NCBI RefSeq assembly: GCF_000024165.1
Contig: NC_013194.1
Coordinates: 3,720,001 to 3,784,000 of the forward strand
From: Accumulibacter phosphatis
GTDB taxonomy: Bacteria; Pseudomonadota; Gammaproteobacteria; Burkholderiales; Rhodocyclaceae
Direction: 5' to 3'
Length of the DNA: 64,000 nt
Each line of letters opens with the position of its first letter. The stretch's first letter is position 1. The translations under genes were made by a program, and so were the position numbers. The notes under the pieces were generated by a model that was not told where the DNA came from, made no database searches, and saw only the letters and a program-made list of their open reading frames with translations. Of the stretch, positions 33,281 through 44,381 are shown in pieces.

Positions 33281-34333
33281 ATGAAACATGACATCACTTG
33301 CGTCGGGCACCTCGGCGAGCTGTCTTCCTTTGACGAGATCATCGATGTGCGCTCGCCGGCGGAGTTTGCCGACGATCACATTCCGGGGTCGATCAACTGT
33401 CCGGTGCTCGACAACGAACAGCGCATCGAAGTGGGCACGCTCTACAAGCAGGTTTCGCCATTCGAGGCCCGCAAGGTCGGCGCGGCGCACGTTGCCGAGA
33501 ACATTGCCCGGCACTTGCGGGCGCGCTTTCTCGAGCGGCCGAAGACCTGGCGGCCCTTGGTCGTCTGCTGGCGCGGCGGCCAGCGCAGCGGCTCGCTGAC
33601 GCACATCTTCCGGCGCATCGGCTGGGATGCGCAACAACTCGAAGGCGGCTACCGGACGTATCGCCGGCTGGTCATGGAGAGCCTGGCGGTGCTGCCGCGC
33701 CAGCTGCGCCTGAAGGTCATCTGTGGGGCGACAGGCAGCGGCAAGAGCCGCATCCTGCAGGCCATCGGGCGACTCGGCGAGCAGATCCTCGACCTCGAGG
33801 AACTCGCCTGTCACAAGGGTTCGGTACTTGGCGTGCTGCCCGACGCGCCGCAGCCGTCGCAGAGGATGTTCGAATCGCGGTTGCTGACGACGATCCAGGC
33901 CTTCGACCTCGAGCGCCCGGTTTATGTCGAGGCGGAGAGCCGCAAGATCGGCTCGCTGCATCTGCCGGCGGCGCTGATCGAAACGATGCGCGCCGGCGAG
34001 TGCGTGAACATCGAGGCGTCCTTCGCCGCGCGCGTCGACTTTCTTCTGCGCGATTACGACTACTTCCTGGCGGCGCCCGAGTGGCTGAACGCCTGCCTGC
34101 AGCCGTTGCGGGGCATGCACAGTACGGAAACCTTCCTGCGCTGGCGCGACTACGCCTGCGACGGCCAATGGCGCCCACTGGTCGGCGAACTGCTCGAACA
34201 GCACTACGACCCGCTTTACAGCCGTTCGCAAAGCCGCAATTACGCGGGATTCGATTCGCCGGAAACCGTCACCACCGACGATCTGACGCCGGCAGGGGTC
34301 GAGGCGGTGGCGCGCCGCATCTGCGGCGGCTAG
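33281..34333 (+). CDS. mnmH: tRNA 2-selenouridine synthase MnmH (SelU)
   Basis: 350 residues. The N-terminal rhodanese domain ('IIDVRSPAEFADDHIPGSIN') has its active-site cysteine C96 in 'VVCWRGGQRSGSL'. The second part has a P-loop 'GATGSGKS' (149-156). The enzyme replaces sulfur by selenium in the wobble 2-thiouridine of several tRNAs, via a geranylated intermediate, using selenophosphate. SelD is needed and is not in the window. Its stop codon directly abuts the stop of the convergent methyltransferase gene, leaving no terminator space. Confidence 0.92.
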   Translation: MKHDITCVGHLGELSSFDEIIDVRSPAEFADDHIPGSINCPVLDNEQRIEVGTLYKQVSPFEARKVGAAHVAENIARHLRARFLERPKTWRPLVVCWRGGQRSGSLTHIFRRIGWDAQQLEGGYRTYRRLVMESLAVLPRQLRLKVICGATGSGKSRILQAIGRLGEQILDLEELACHKGSVLGVLPDAPQPSQRMFESRLLTTIQAFDLERPVYVEAESRKIGSLHLPAALIETMRAGECVNIEASFAARVDFLLRDYDYFLAAPEWLNACLQPLRGMHSTETFLRWRDYACDGQWRPLVGELLEQHYDPLYSRSQSRNYAGFDSPETVTTDDLTPAGVEAVARRICGG

Positions 34334-34879
34334 TCAGAGCCGGCCGGCGATCGCACCGCGCGCCGCGCACAGGCGCTGCACCATGGCCGGCTTCGGCAAC
34401 TCGACGCTGCCTTCTTCGAAAGCCAGCAACCGCCAGCCGCGCTGCCGCACCCAAGCGAGCATTTCCTGCGAGCGCAGCAGGAACTCCGGGTTGCTGGGGC
34501 GCCCATAACGCTCGTTGCCGACCATGAAGGTCTCGTAGATCAGTACGCCTGGTTCGGCCAGCGCCGCCAGCAGTTCGTCGAGCCGCGGACGAAACAGGTA
34601 GTTGGTGACGACGATGCCGGCGAAGAGGCGCCCGTGGTAGGGCCAGGCGCCGGCCTCGAGGTCCGCCTGACGGACGTTCACCCCGTCGACGTCGTGCAGG
34701 GCGGCCAGCGCCTGCGCATCCCGGTCCACCGCCTCGACGCGGTAGCCGGCTGCGGCGAGCAGGCGGGCATGTCGACCCGCGCCGCAAGCGAGATCGAGCA
34801 CCTCGGCGCCCTCGGGAATCAGCCGCAGAAAGCGGCGAACCCAGGCCGAAGTGGCGGATTCGGCGCAAGAAACCGTCAT
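34334..34879 (-). CDS. Class I SAM-dependent methyltransferase (TehB-like)
   Basis: 181 residues from 'MTVSCAESATSAWVRRFL'. Motif I 'VLDLACGAGRHARLLAAAG' is followed by 'VEAVDRDAQAL' and then 'GIVVTNYLFRP'. The C-terminal region has 'YETFMVGNERYGRPSNPEFLL', characteristic of small TehB/UbiE-like methyltransferases in proteobacteria. I chose the ATG at 34879, which has AAGGAAGG about 10 nt ahead, over one 8 codons upstream that precedes that site. Substrate unknown. Divergent from osmC with 50 bp between starts. Confidence 0.85.
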   Translation of the reverse strand: MTVSCAESATSAWVRRFLRLIPEGAEVLDLACGAGRHARLLAAAGYRVEAVDRDAQALAALHDVDGVNVRQADLEAGAWPYHGRLFAGIVVTNYLFRPRLDELLAALAEPGVLIYETFMVGNERYGRPSNPEFLLRSQEMLAWVRQRGWRLLAFEEGSVELPKPAMVQRLCAARGAIAGRL

Positions 34880-34929
34880 TGGCGGCAATCCTTCCTTTAT
34901 CATGGTCGGCGTCCTCGGGAGATTGCTCA

Positions 34930-35394
34930 ATGGCAAGAGACAAGCACGAAAAACACGACAAGCACGACCAACCCGTCGTGGTCAGCGAGAGTGGCCAGGG
35001 ACCATACCAGCAGAGCATTCGTGTCGGCAAGCACCACCTGATCGCCGACGAGCCGGTCGCCATGGGCGGCGCCGATACCGGCCCGGCTCCCTTCGATTTC
35101 CTCCTCGCCAGCCTCGGGTCGTGTACCTCGATCACCCTGCGCATGTACGCGGAGCGCAAGAAACTGCCGCTCACCGGCATCAGCGTCGAACTGGCCCACG
35201 ATCGCATCGACGTCGAAGGGCACGGCAAGGTCGACCGGATCTCGCGCACGATCACCCTGCAGGGCGATCTGACATCGGAACAACGCAGCAGCCTGCTGGC
35301 GATCGCCAACAAGTGCCCGATGTACCGCACGCTGCAATCCGATATCCGGATCGAGAGCGTCCTGGCCACGGGTAGACCGGCACCCGTCGACTGA
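34930..35394 (+). CDS. OsmC/Ohr-family peroxiredoxin-like protein
   Basis: 154 residues, with a His/Lys/Asp-rich N-terminus ('ARDKHEKHDKHDQP'). The OsmC fold has one cysteine in 'LASLGSCTSITLRMYAERK' and the other in 'IANKCPMYRTL', the pair used to reduce organic hydroperoxides. 'GGADTGPAPFDFLLASLGSC' is typical. The charged N-terminal tail is unusual and may bind metal, but this is speculative. Stand-alone gene, divergent from the methyltransferase. Confidence 0.88.
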   Translation: MARDKHEKHDKHDQPVVVSESGQGPYQQSIRVGKHHLIADEPVAMGGADTGPAPFDFLLASLGSCTSITLRMYAERKKLPLTGISVELAHDRIDVEGHGKVDRISRTITLQGDLTSEQRSSLLAIANKCPMYRTLQSDIRIESVLATGRPAPVD

Positions 35395-35546
35395 ACGACA
35401 CCGGTGAACCAGCAGTGCTCCGAGTGTGCTCGATGTCACGCCTGTGGGTCATTACACGCGCCGGCTTAGAGACTTTTCAGGCAGCCTGTGGTAAATTGAT
35501 GCGGTGCAACATCGCACCTGTACCGCGCCTCGCCAACCAGAGGTGA

Positions 35547-38249
35547 ATGGACCCCATCATGTTAGAACACCACTATCTCACTACCCTGTTTGAACCCAAG
35601 TCGGTTGCCGTCATCGGCGCCTCGGACCAGGAACATTCCGTCGGCAACGTCCTCTTCAGGAACATCCTGGATTCCGGCTACAAGGGGCGCCTGTACCCGA
35701 TCAACATCGCCCACGACACGATCTCCGGCGTGCAGGCCTACAAGTCGATCGAGGAGATCAGTGCCCGCGTTGAACTGGCGGTGGTCGTCACGCGCCCGCA
35801 GACGGTCCCGAAGATCATTGAGCAATGCGGCCGCAGCGGCGTCAAGAACGCCATCGTGATCACCTCCGGCTTCGCCGAGGCAGGGCACTCGGGTGCCGCG
35901 CTCGAGCGCAAGATGATGGAGATTGCCCGCAGCTACGGCGTCCGCCTCCTTGGCCCCAACTGCCTGGGCATCATTCGTCCGAATCTCGGCCTGAATGCGA
36001 CCTTCGCGCGCGTGCATGCGAACATCGGTCATCTGGCGCTGGTTTCGCAGTCGGGGGCCATCTGCTCGGCCGTCCTCGACTGGGCGACCAGCAACCGGAT
36101 CGGCTTTTCCAGCGTCATCTCGCTGGGCGGCACCGCCGATGTCGATTTCGGCGAGATCCTCGACTACCTGATCTACGACAACCTCACCCACTACATCCTG
36201 CTCTACGTCGAAGGCATCCGTGACGCGCGCCGCTTCATGAGTGCCCTGCGTTCGGCCGCGCGCATCAAGCCGATCGTGCTGCTCAAGGCCGGGCGGCACG
36301 CCGGCGGCCTGGCCGCGGTCGAGACGCATTCGGGCATGGCCGCCGGTTCCGACATCGTTTTCGAAGCGGCGGTACGCCGGGCCGGCGTCGTCCGCGTCAA
36401 GAACATCGGGCAGTTGTTCTACGCGGCCAAGGCTCTGGCCTCGAAGTTCCGCCCGCAAGGCAAGCGACTGGCGATCATTACCAACGGCGGCGGACCCGGC
36501 GCAATGGCCGCCGACCGTGCCGGCGACCTCGAGATTCCGCTCGCCGAATTGTCCACCGCGACCATCCAGACGCTCAACGCCGCCATGCCGCCGACCTGGT
36601 CGCAACGCAATCCGGTCGACATCGAGGGCGATGCCACCCCGAAGCGCTATTACGACGCCATCCTGGCGGTCGCCGAGGATGCGGAAGTCGATGGTGTCCT
36701 GGTGATGCTTTCGCCGCAGGCGATGACGCAGCCGATGGAAGTCGCCAAGGCGGTGATCGAGGTCGACCTGCTGACCGCCAAGCCGATCCTCACCTGCTGG
36801 ATGGGCGAGGATCAGGTGCATGAGGCGCGGGCGCTGCTCGAGGATTCGGGCATTCCCTCTTTCCGGATGCCGGAAACGGCGGTCGAGCTGTACTACCACA
36901 TCTCGACCTACTACTGGAACCAGAAGCTGCTGCTGCAGACGCCGGCCCCCCTGTCGAAGCATGCGCGCCCGGAAACCGAAGGTGCGAAGATGCTGATCGA
37001 GGCGGTATTGCAGGAACGCCGCAAGCTGCTTTCGGAAATGGAATCGAAGGCGATTCTGCGCGCCTTCCGCATTCCGGTGGCGCAAACCATGGTGGCGCAC
37101 ACGCCTACCGAGTCGCTGCTGCTGGCCGAGCAAATCGGCTTTCCGATCGGCATGAAGATCGATTCGCCCGACATCCTGCACAAGAGTGAGGTCGGCGGCG
37201 TTCGCCTCAACATCACCAATGCTCCAGCGGCGCGCAACGCCTACCACGACATCATCGAGACGGTGAAGAAGCGGCACCCGACGGCGCGCATCAACGGTCT
37301 GTCGATCGAACCCTACCTCGCCCGCCCGAACGGCCGCGAACTGATGATCGGCGTCTCACGCGACCCGATCTTCGGCCCGATCATCACTTTCGGCGCCGGC
37401 GGCACCGAGGTCGAGGTGTTCAGCGACCGCGCGGTCGCCCTGCCGCCGCTGAACCGCTTCCTGGCGCGCGACCTGATCTCGTCCACTCGGGCTTCGAAAC
37501 TGCTCGGCGAGTTTCGCAACATGCCGGCGGTCAACCTCGAGGCGCTCGAGGATGTGCTGCTGCACGTCTCGCAGATGATCTGCGAACTGCCCTGGCTGCA
37601 GGAGCTGGATCTGAATCCGTTGATCGTCGATGAGAACGGCGCCATCGCCGCCGACGCGCGCATCATGATCGATCATGCCGCGGCATCCGGCGACCGCTAT
37701 TCGCACATGGCCATCCACCCCTACCCGGTCCATCTGATCCAGGACTGGGAGCTCCCGGATGGCCGCGTCGTGACGATTCGACCGATCCGCCCGGAGGATG
37801 CCGAGCGCGAGCAACAGTTCGTCATCTCCATGTCCGATGAAAGCAAGTACTACCGCTTCATGGACACCATCCGCGAACTGACCCAGACGATGCTGGTGCG
37901 CTTCACCCAGATCGATTACGACCGCGAAATGGCCCTGGTGGCGACCCTCCACAACGAGGAAGGTAAAGAAGTGCAGATCGGCGTCGCGCGCTATGTCACC
38001 AACCCGGATGGCGAATCGGTGGAGTTCGCCCTCGCGATTGCCGACGACTGGCAGAAACATGGCGTCGGTCGCAAGCTGATGAGCGCACTGATTGAATGCG
38101 CGCGCGCCAAGGGCTACCGTACCGTCGTTGGCGACGTGCTGTCGATGAACACCAAGATGTTCAACCTGATGAGCAAGCTTGGCTTCACGATTCACCCACA
38201 CCCCGATGACCCCGCCGTCAAGCGCGTCATCAAACCCTTGAACAACTAG
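35547..38249 (+). CDS. Pat-like bifunctional acyl-CoA synthetase / GNAT protein acetyltransferase
   Basis: 900 residues. An NDP-forming acetyl-CoA-synthetase-like part has the CoA-binding domain ('FEPKSVAVIGASDQEHSVGN'), ligase domains ('LLGPNCLGIIRPNLG', 'LVSQSGAICSAVLDWA') and the ATP-grasp-like domain (residues ~490-700, 'GMKIDSPDILHKSEVGGVRL'). The last ~150 residues are a GNAT domain ('GVARYVTNPDGESVEFALAIADDWQKHGVGRKLM'). PatZ-type enzymes acetylate lysines, notably of acetyl-CoA synthetase, and the first part senses acetyl-CoA rather than acting as a ligase. A second in-frame ATG (35559) has more normal spacing to the AGAGGTG box and could be the true start. Confidence 0.9.
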   Translation: MDPIMLEHHYLTTLFEPKSVAVIGASDQEHSVGNVLFRNILDSGYKGRLYPINIAHDTISGVQAYKSIEEISARVELAVVVTRPQTVPKIIEQCGRSGVKNAIVITSGFAEAGHSGAALERKMMEIARSYGVRLLGPNCLGIIRPNLGLNATFARVHANIGHLALVSQSGAICSAVLDWATSNRIGFSSVISLGGTADVDFGEILDYLIYDNLTHYILLYVEGIRDARRFMSALRSAARIKPIVLLKAGRHAGGLAAVETHSGMAAGSDIVFEAAVRRAGVVRVKNIGQLFYAAKALASKFRPQGKRLAIITNGGGPGAMAADRAGDLEIPLAELSTATIQTLNAAMPPTWSQRNPVDIEGDATPKRYYDAILAVAEDAEVDGVLVMLSPQAMTQPMEVAKAVIEVDLLTAKPILTCWMGEDQVHEARALLEDSGIPSFRMPETAVELYYHISTYYWNQKLLLQTPAPLSKHARPETEGAKMLIEAVLQERRKLLSEMESKAILRAFRIPVAQTMVAHTPTESLLLAEQIGFPIGMKIDSPDILHKSEVGGVRLNITNAPAARNAYHDIIETVKKRHPTARINGLSIEPYLARPNGRELMIGVSRDPIFGPIITFGAGGTEVEVFSDRAVALPPLNRFLARDLISSTRASKLLGEFRNMPAVNLEALEDVLLHVSQMICELPWLQELDLNPLIVDENGAIAADARIMIDHAAASGDRYSHMAIHPYPVHLIQDWELPDGRVVTIRPIRPEDAEREQQFVISMSDESKYYRFMDTIRELTQTMLVRFTQIDYDREMALVATLHNEEGKEVQIGVARYVTNPDGESVEFALAIADDWQKHGVGRKLMSALIECARAKGYRTVVGDVLSMNTKMFNLMSKLGFTIHPHPDDPAVKRVIKPLNN

Positions 38250-38333
38250 CCAGCGCTTCCAGGGGCCGGGGAGACAGGCAACGCGTCCAGTTCAGCGAAG
38301 CCGAAGTCTCCGGCCCCGCCATACAGGCAGAGA

Positions 38334-38366
38334 AAAGCCGCCGGGCGAGAATCGCCCGGCGGCTTT
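38334..38366. terminator. Bidirectional Rho-independent-type terminator
   Basis: Perfect 15-bp stem (AAAGCCGCCGGGCGA and its complement) around a 3-nt GAA loop, with A-run on one side and T-run on the other. It lies between the converging pat-like gene (ends 38249) and the DUF3460 gene (ends 38420) and can serve both. Confidence 0.88.
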
Positions 38367-38395
38367 CTTGTGTGGAGCGCTATGTACGGCGTACG

Positions 38396-38431
38396 GCGGA
38401 GTTACTGCTCGAAGCGGAGTTACTGCTCGAA
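38396..38431 (+). repeat. 18-bp tandem duplication at the DUF3460 stop codon
   Basis: GCGGAGTTACTGCTCGAA occurs twice back to back. The gene's stop codon (38420-38422) is in the second copy, so the duplication left the protein unchanged and repeated the stop in the downstream copy. Confidence 0.75.
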
Positions 38432-38614
38432 GTTCACGTCGTAGGGATAGGGACGTGCCGCCTCGGTAGACTCCCGGCGGGACTTTTCCTCGTTCAGGTC
38501 GACCTTCCTGTCCCACCAGATCGCCCGGCCCCGGCGCTGGTCCTCGAGCCATTCTGGATTCTTGGCCATCATCTCGCGCATGAACACGGTGTGATCGGAT
38601 TCGTACAAAGCCAT
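38420..38614 (-). CDS. DUF3460 family protein
   Basis: 64 residues, 'MALYESDHTVFMREMMAKNP' then 'GRAIWWDRKVDLNEEKSR', which fits the DUF3460 family of short betaproteobacterial proteins. GGGAG lies 8 nt ahead of the ATG. Function unknown. No membrane segment or signal. Useful as a lineage marker. Confidence 0.8.
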   Translation of the reverse strand: MALYESDHTVFMREMMAKNPEWLEDQRRGRAIWWDRKVDLNEEKSRRESTEAARPYPYDVNFEQ

Positions 38615-38730
38615 CGCTGCTGCTCCCAGAGGTTAGAAAACGGCCTGCAGACTGTGCTGCCCAAGGCGCACATTATACGCCCGTGCCCGCCGGCCGGCTC
38701 AACGCCACAGGCCGACGGGCACGCCCCAAC

Positions 38731-38964
38731 TCAGTGCACGACGATCGGCCGCGCCGCACCAGCGCAGTACTCGTCAAGCAGCGCGTCGATCGACTCTTCG
38801 TCGCGCTCGCTGTCGGGAATGCCGTCGATCGCCCGACGCAAGTCCCTGGCCACCGACCCCTGTACGAAAAGACTGCGGCTGGCCGCCTTGTCCACCAGCT
38901 CAAAGCCCTGTTGCACCGGGTAGGCGACGATCGCGTAGTGCTGACTGTTGTATACGATGTTCAT
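38731..38964 (-). CDS. DUF3567 family protein
   Basis: 77 residues: 'MNIVYNSQHYAIVAYPVQQG' and 'FELVDKAASRSLFVQGSVA', ending 'ARPIVVH'. This matches the DUF3567 family of betaproteobacteria. AAGGAG sits 7-8 nt ahead of the ATG. Its position just downstream of clpB is incidental as far as I can see. Function unknown. Confidence 0.8.
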   Translation of the reverse strand: MNIVYNSQHYAIVAYPVQQGFELVDKAASRSLFVQGSVARDLRRAIDGIPDSERDEESIDALLDEYCAGAARPIVVH

Positions 38965-39090
38965 GCGTACTCCTTTCCAGGTGGCGGGCTCAATGCTCCA
39001 CAGCGTCCCGATTCGTTCAACACAAGCCTTCCGAATCTTCTAGGCACGTAAACTTGAAGCAAGTTCCGCGCCATTTCACCGCCTTCTCCT

Positions 39091-41670
<2,580 letters not shown>

Positions 41671-41706
41671 GCTGCTATCCTCCAGGGAAGTGTGGTCATG
41701 CACCGC

Positions 41707-41734
41707 AAGTGGGGACGGCCAGCGCCAAATCAAC
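41707..41734 (-). promoter_or_regulatory. Candidate sigma-32 (heat-shock) promoter of clpB
   Basis: On the minus strand GTTGAT, a 14-bp spacer and CCCCACTT, close to the RpoH consensus CTTGAA N11-16 CCCCATNT (TTGA and seven of eight bases of the -10 box). Predicted start of transcription would leave a ~29-nt leader before the clpB ATG. clpB is a known sigma-32 gene in proteobacteria. Confidence 0.55.
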
Positions 41735-41895
41735 GTGCTCGCCGCAAATTCCCGGTGCAGCGAGCTTCCCGTGCGAAGGACGTGCGGCGGCGACTCACCG
41801 GCGTCGGTCGCGTCCGCGCCCCGCATCCCACCGCGGCAGGCTCAGCCGTGCGCTGGGCGGGAGAAGCCAAAGGGCCGGCGCGAGATGATCCGCAG

Positions 41896-41925
41896 GGGCG
41901 TTCTCGATGCTTGCCGAGAACGCCC
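41896..41925 (-). terminator. Hairpin just after moaE
   Basis: 11-bp perfect stem GGGCGTTCTCG / CGAGAACGCCC with an 8-nt loop, starting 3 bp past the moaE stop codon. No clear T-run follows, so it may be a stabilising or attenuated terminator for the molybdenum-cofactor operon rather than a classic intrinsic one. Confidence 0.5.
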
Positions 41926-41928
41926 GTG

Positions 41929-42390
41929 TCAGGTCTGCCAGCGCTCCGCGGCCTCGTCGTCGGCTGCGTGCGCCGCGACCCAGCGCGCACCCTCGGGCGT
42001 CAGTTCGCGCTTCCAGAACGGCGCGCGCGTCTTCAGATAGTCCATGATGAACTGGCAGGCGGCAAAGGCGTCGCCCCGGTGCGCCCCGGCAACGGCTACC
42101 AGGACGATCTGATCGGTCGGCAAGAGTCGGCCGACACGGTGAATCACCAGGGCGTCGATGATCGCCCAGCGCCGACAGGCTTCGCTGACGATCGCCTGCA
42201 GCGCTCTCTCGGTCATTCCCGGATAGTGCTCGAGCGTCAGTTCGGATACCCCGGCGCCGTCGTTCAACTCGCGCACGAGGCCGACGAAGGAAGCCAGTGC
42301 GCCAATCTGTGGATCCTTGCCGCGCAGCGCCGCCAACTCGGCGCCAACGTCGAAATCGGCTTCCTGGACGCGAACGACCATTTCAGCCAC
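41929..42390 (-). CDS. moaE: Molybdopterin synthase catalytic subunit MoaE
   Basis: 153 residues. 'IGALASFVGLVRELNDG' and 'LTLEHYPGMTERALQAI' are MoaE signatures. The catalytic lysines lie in 'MDYLKTRAPFWKRE'. It transfers sulfur from MoaD thiocarboxylate to precursor Z, giving molybdopterin. Its start overlaps the end of moaD by 8 bp. Last gene of the mob/moe/moa run; a hairpin follows its stop. Confidence 0.95.
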   Translation of the reverse strand: MAEMVVRVQEADFDVGAELAALRGKDPQIGALASFVGLVRELNDGAGVSELTLEHYPGMTERALQAIVSEACRRWAIIDALVIHRVGRLLPTDQIVLVAVAGAHRGDAFAACQFIMDYLKTRAPFWKRELTPEGARWVAAHAADDEAAERWQT

Positions 42391-42637
42391 CGGTCACCGG
42401 CGGGAAGAAGGCCACTTCGTCACCATCGACGACTGGCGTATCGAGTCGCGCCATTTCCTGGTTCACCGCGTAACGCAGGTTCCGGTACGTGCCCAGGGCT
42501 TCCCACTGGCGACCACGCGCCGTCAAGAAACGAATCAGGCCGGCAACATCGCCCACCGCTGCCGGCAGGTCCACGTCCTCGCCACTCTCGCCAAGCGTCT
42601 CGCGCAGGCCGGCAAAGTAAAGAATCTTCAGCTTCAT
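42383..42637 (-). CDS. moaD: Molybdopterin synthase sulfur-carrier subunit MoaD
   Basis: 84 residues of ubiquitin-like fold, ending in the required Gly-Gly ('VAFFPPVTGG') that is adenylated and thiocarboxylated. 'MKLKILYFAGLRETLG' is the typical start. Lies 10 bp after moeA and overlaps moaE. Confidence 0.95.
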   Translation of the reverse strand: MKLKILYFAGLRETLGESGEDVDLPAAVGDVAGLIRFLTARGRQWEALGTYRNLRYAVNQEMARLDTPVVDGDEVAFFPPVTGG

Positions 42638-42646
42638 CAGCCCTCC

Positions 42647-43852
42647 TCAGGCAAGCAACTCGCTAAACGGCAGGAAGCGAACCGTATCGCCACGCCGGAT
42701 GATCTGTTGCGGCGGGTTGTCGACCAGACCGTCACCCCAGACGGCCGAAGTCAGGACGCCCGAGCTCTGGTTGGCGAAGAGTTCGACACTGCCGTCGGCG
42801 CCGCTTCTTGCGCGCAGGAATTCTCGTCGCGCATCCGGCTGCAACCAGTCGAAATCGGCACGCAGCCGATAGCTCGCCGGGGTGATCTGGCCAACCCCTT
42901 GCCGCCTGAGCACGAAGGGCCGAACCAGCATCAGGAAAGTGACGAAGCTCGACACCGGGTTGCCGGGCAGACCGATGAAGGCCACCTCGCCCACGTCCGC
43001 AGTGATCTGACCAAACGCCAGCGGCTTGCCTGGCTTGATGGCGATCTTCCACATGTCGAGCCGACCCTCCGCCTCGACGGCTGCCTTGACGTGATCTGCC
43101 TCACCCACGGAAACGCCGCCCGACGTGAGAATCAGGTCGCTGTCGCGCGCCGCTTTGCGCAGCGCCGCCCGTGTTGCCGCGAAATCGTCGGGCACCTGAC
43201 CATGGTCGCGAACCTCGCAGCCGAGACGCTCGAGCAGGGCGGTGAGGAGAAAGCGATTGGCGTTGTAGATCGCTCCCGGTGGTAGTGGCTCGCCAGGCAT
43301 GCGCAGTTCGTCGCCGGTGAACAACACGGCGACGCGCAAGCGGCGAAAGACGGGCAGCTGCGCGATCCCCACGGACGCCGCGAGGGCCGTGTCCTGTGGC
43401 CGCAGGCGCTGTCCAGCCGGCAGAATCTCGCTGCCGGCGGCGATGTCGCTTCCCGCGCGCCGGATGTGCTCGCCCACTTGCGGCAGGTGATTGATCACCA
43501 CCTCGTTGCCGGCGTGCGCGCACAACTCCTGCATCACCACCGCGTCGGCACCGGGCGGGATCGGCGCGCCGGTGAACAGGCGTGCGGCGGTCCCCGGCTG
43601 CAGCCGGGTGCCGACGCTGCCGGCCGGAATCCGTTGCGACACGGGCAAGCGCGTCGCCGCAGCGGGCACGTCGACAACGGCGAGCGCGTAGCCGTCCATC
43701 GCCGAGTTGTCGAGCGGCGGCGCGTCGACCGTGGCGTGCTGTGCCTGGGCGAGAACTCGCCCAGCCGTCGCCAGGGTCGGTAGCCACTCCACTTCGGCAA
43801 CCGTCGGTGCACCACGCTGCAAGCGTGAAAGCGCCTCTTCAAAGGACAGCAT
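42647..43852 (-). CDS. moeA: Molybdopterin molybdenumtransferase MoeA
   Basis: 401 residues from 'MLSFEEALSRLQRG', preceded by GGAGG. 'PPLDNSAMDGYAL' and 'FTGAPIPPGADAVVMQE' mark domains I-II. The MPT-binding core is 'LTSGGVSVGEADHV', then 'WKIAIKPGKPLAFG' and 'FIGLPGNPVSSFVTF'. It inserts molybdate into adenylated molybdopterin. Its start codon lies 14 bp inside the end of mobB. Confidence 0.96.
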   Translation of the reverse strand: MLSFEEALSRLQRGAPTVAEVEWLPTLATAGRVLAQAQHATVDAPPLDNSAMDGYALAVVDVPAAATRLPVSQRIPAGSVGTRLQPGTAARLFTGAPIPPGADAVVMQELCAHAGNEVVINHLPQVGEHIRRAGSDIAAGSEILPAGQRLRPQDTALAASVGIAQLPVFRRLRVAVLFTGDELRMPGEPLPPGAIYNANRFLLTALLERLGCEVRDHGQVPDDFAATRAALRKAARDSDLILTSGGVSVGEADHVKAAVEAEGRLDMWKIAIKPGKPLAFGQITADVGEVAFIGLPGNPVSSFVTFLMLVRPFVLRRQGVGQITPASYRLRADFDWLQPDARREFLRARSGADGSVELFANQSSGVLTSAVWGDGLVDNPPQQIIRRGDTVRFLPFSELLA

Positions 43853-44381
43853 GCCGGTTTCCTCCAGGTTGGAGCGTAGCAAGTTGCAGCGTATCGAGGA
43901 TGAAACGGACGATCGTCTCCGTGTCGTTCAGATCCAGCCAGACGGGGTCGCCTGGACGATCTGCCAACGGCCTCTGGTCGGACGCCACCGCCACAATGTC
44001 CGGGTCTTCGGGCCACAGCGGCGGTTTGCCGTTGGCTGGCCGATAGACCTCGAGCTTCGGGATCGCTTCCTGCTTGAACCCCTCGACGAGCACCACATCA
44101 CAGGGCGAGAAATGCGCGACGTATTCCGCCAGCGACGGCTCGGGATCCGCGCGCAGCTCGCTCATCAACACCCAGCGGGCGCTGCTGGCGAGAAGGACCT
44201 CGGTGGCGCCCGCCTGGCGATGGCGAAACGAGTCCTTCCCCGGGCGATCGATATCGAAATCATGATGCGCGTGCTTGACTACCGATACGCGTAGTCCGCG
44301 GGCCGTCAGGCGTGGCAGCAGCTTTTCCATCAGCGTCGTCTTGCCGGAGCCGGAGTAGCCGGCGATGCCGAAAAGTCTCAT
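43839..44381 (-). CDS. mobB: Molybdopterin-guanine dinucleotide biosynthesis adaptor MobB
   Basis: 180 residues from 'MRLFGIAGYSGSGKTTLMEK'. The P-loop is 'GYSGSGKT'. 'VSVVKHAHHDFDIDRPGKDS' and 'VVLVEGFKQEAIPKLEVYR' are family signatures. It binds GTP and aids the MobA step, although mobA is not in the window. The ATG at 44381 overlaps the upstream ATP-grasp-like gene's stop (ATGA). The longer open frame that starts at 44816 belongs to no known protein. Confidence 0.93.
   Translation of the reverse strand: MRLFGIAGYSGSGKTTLMEKLLPRLTARGLRVSVVKHAHHDFDIDRPGKDSFRHRQAGATEVLLASSARWVLMSELRADPEPSLAEYVAHFSPCDVVLVEGFKQEAIPKLEVYRPANGKPPLWPEDPDIVAVASDQRPLADRPGDPVWLDLNDTETIVRFILDTLQLATLQPGGNRHAVL

Noticed and set aside
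35562..37277. 571-codon frame opposite the pat-like gene
   Set aside because: Antisense shadow with no family resemblance; the plus-strand protein has every conserved motif.
39051..39065. AACTTG-AAG-CAAGTT hairpin after clpB
   Set aside because: Only six base pairs, A/T-containing stem and no T-run; too weak to call a terminator.
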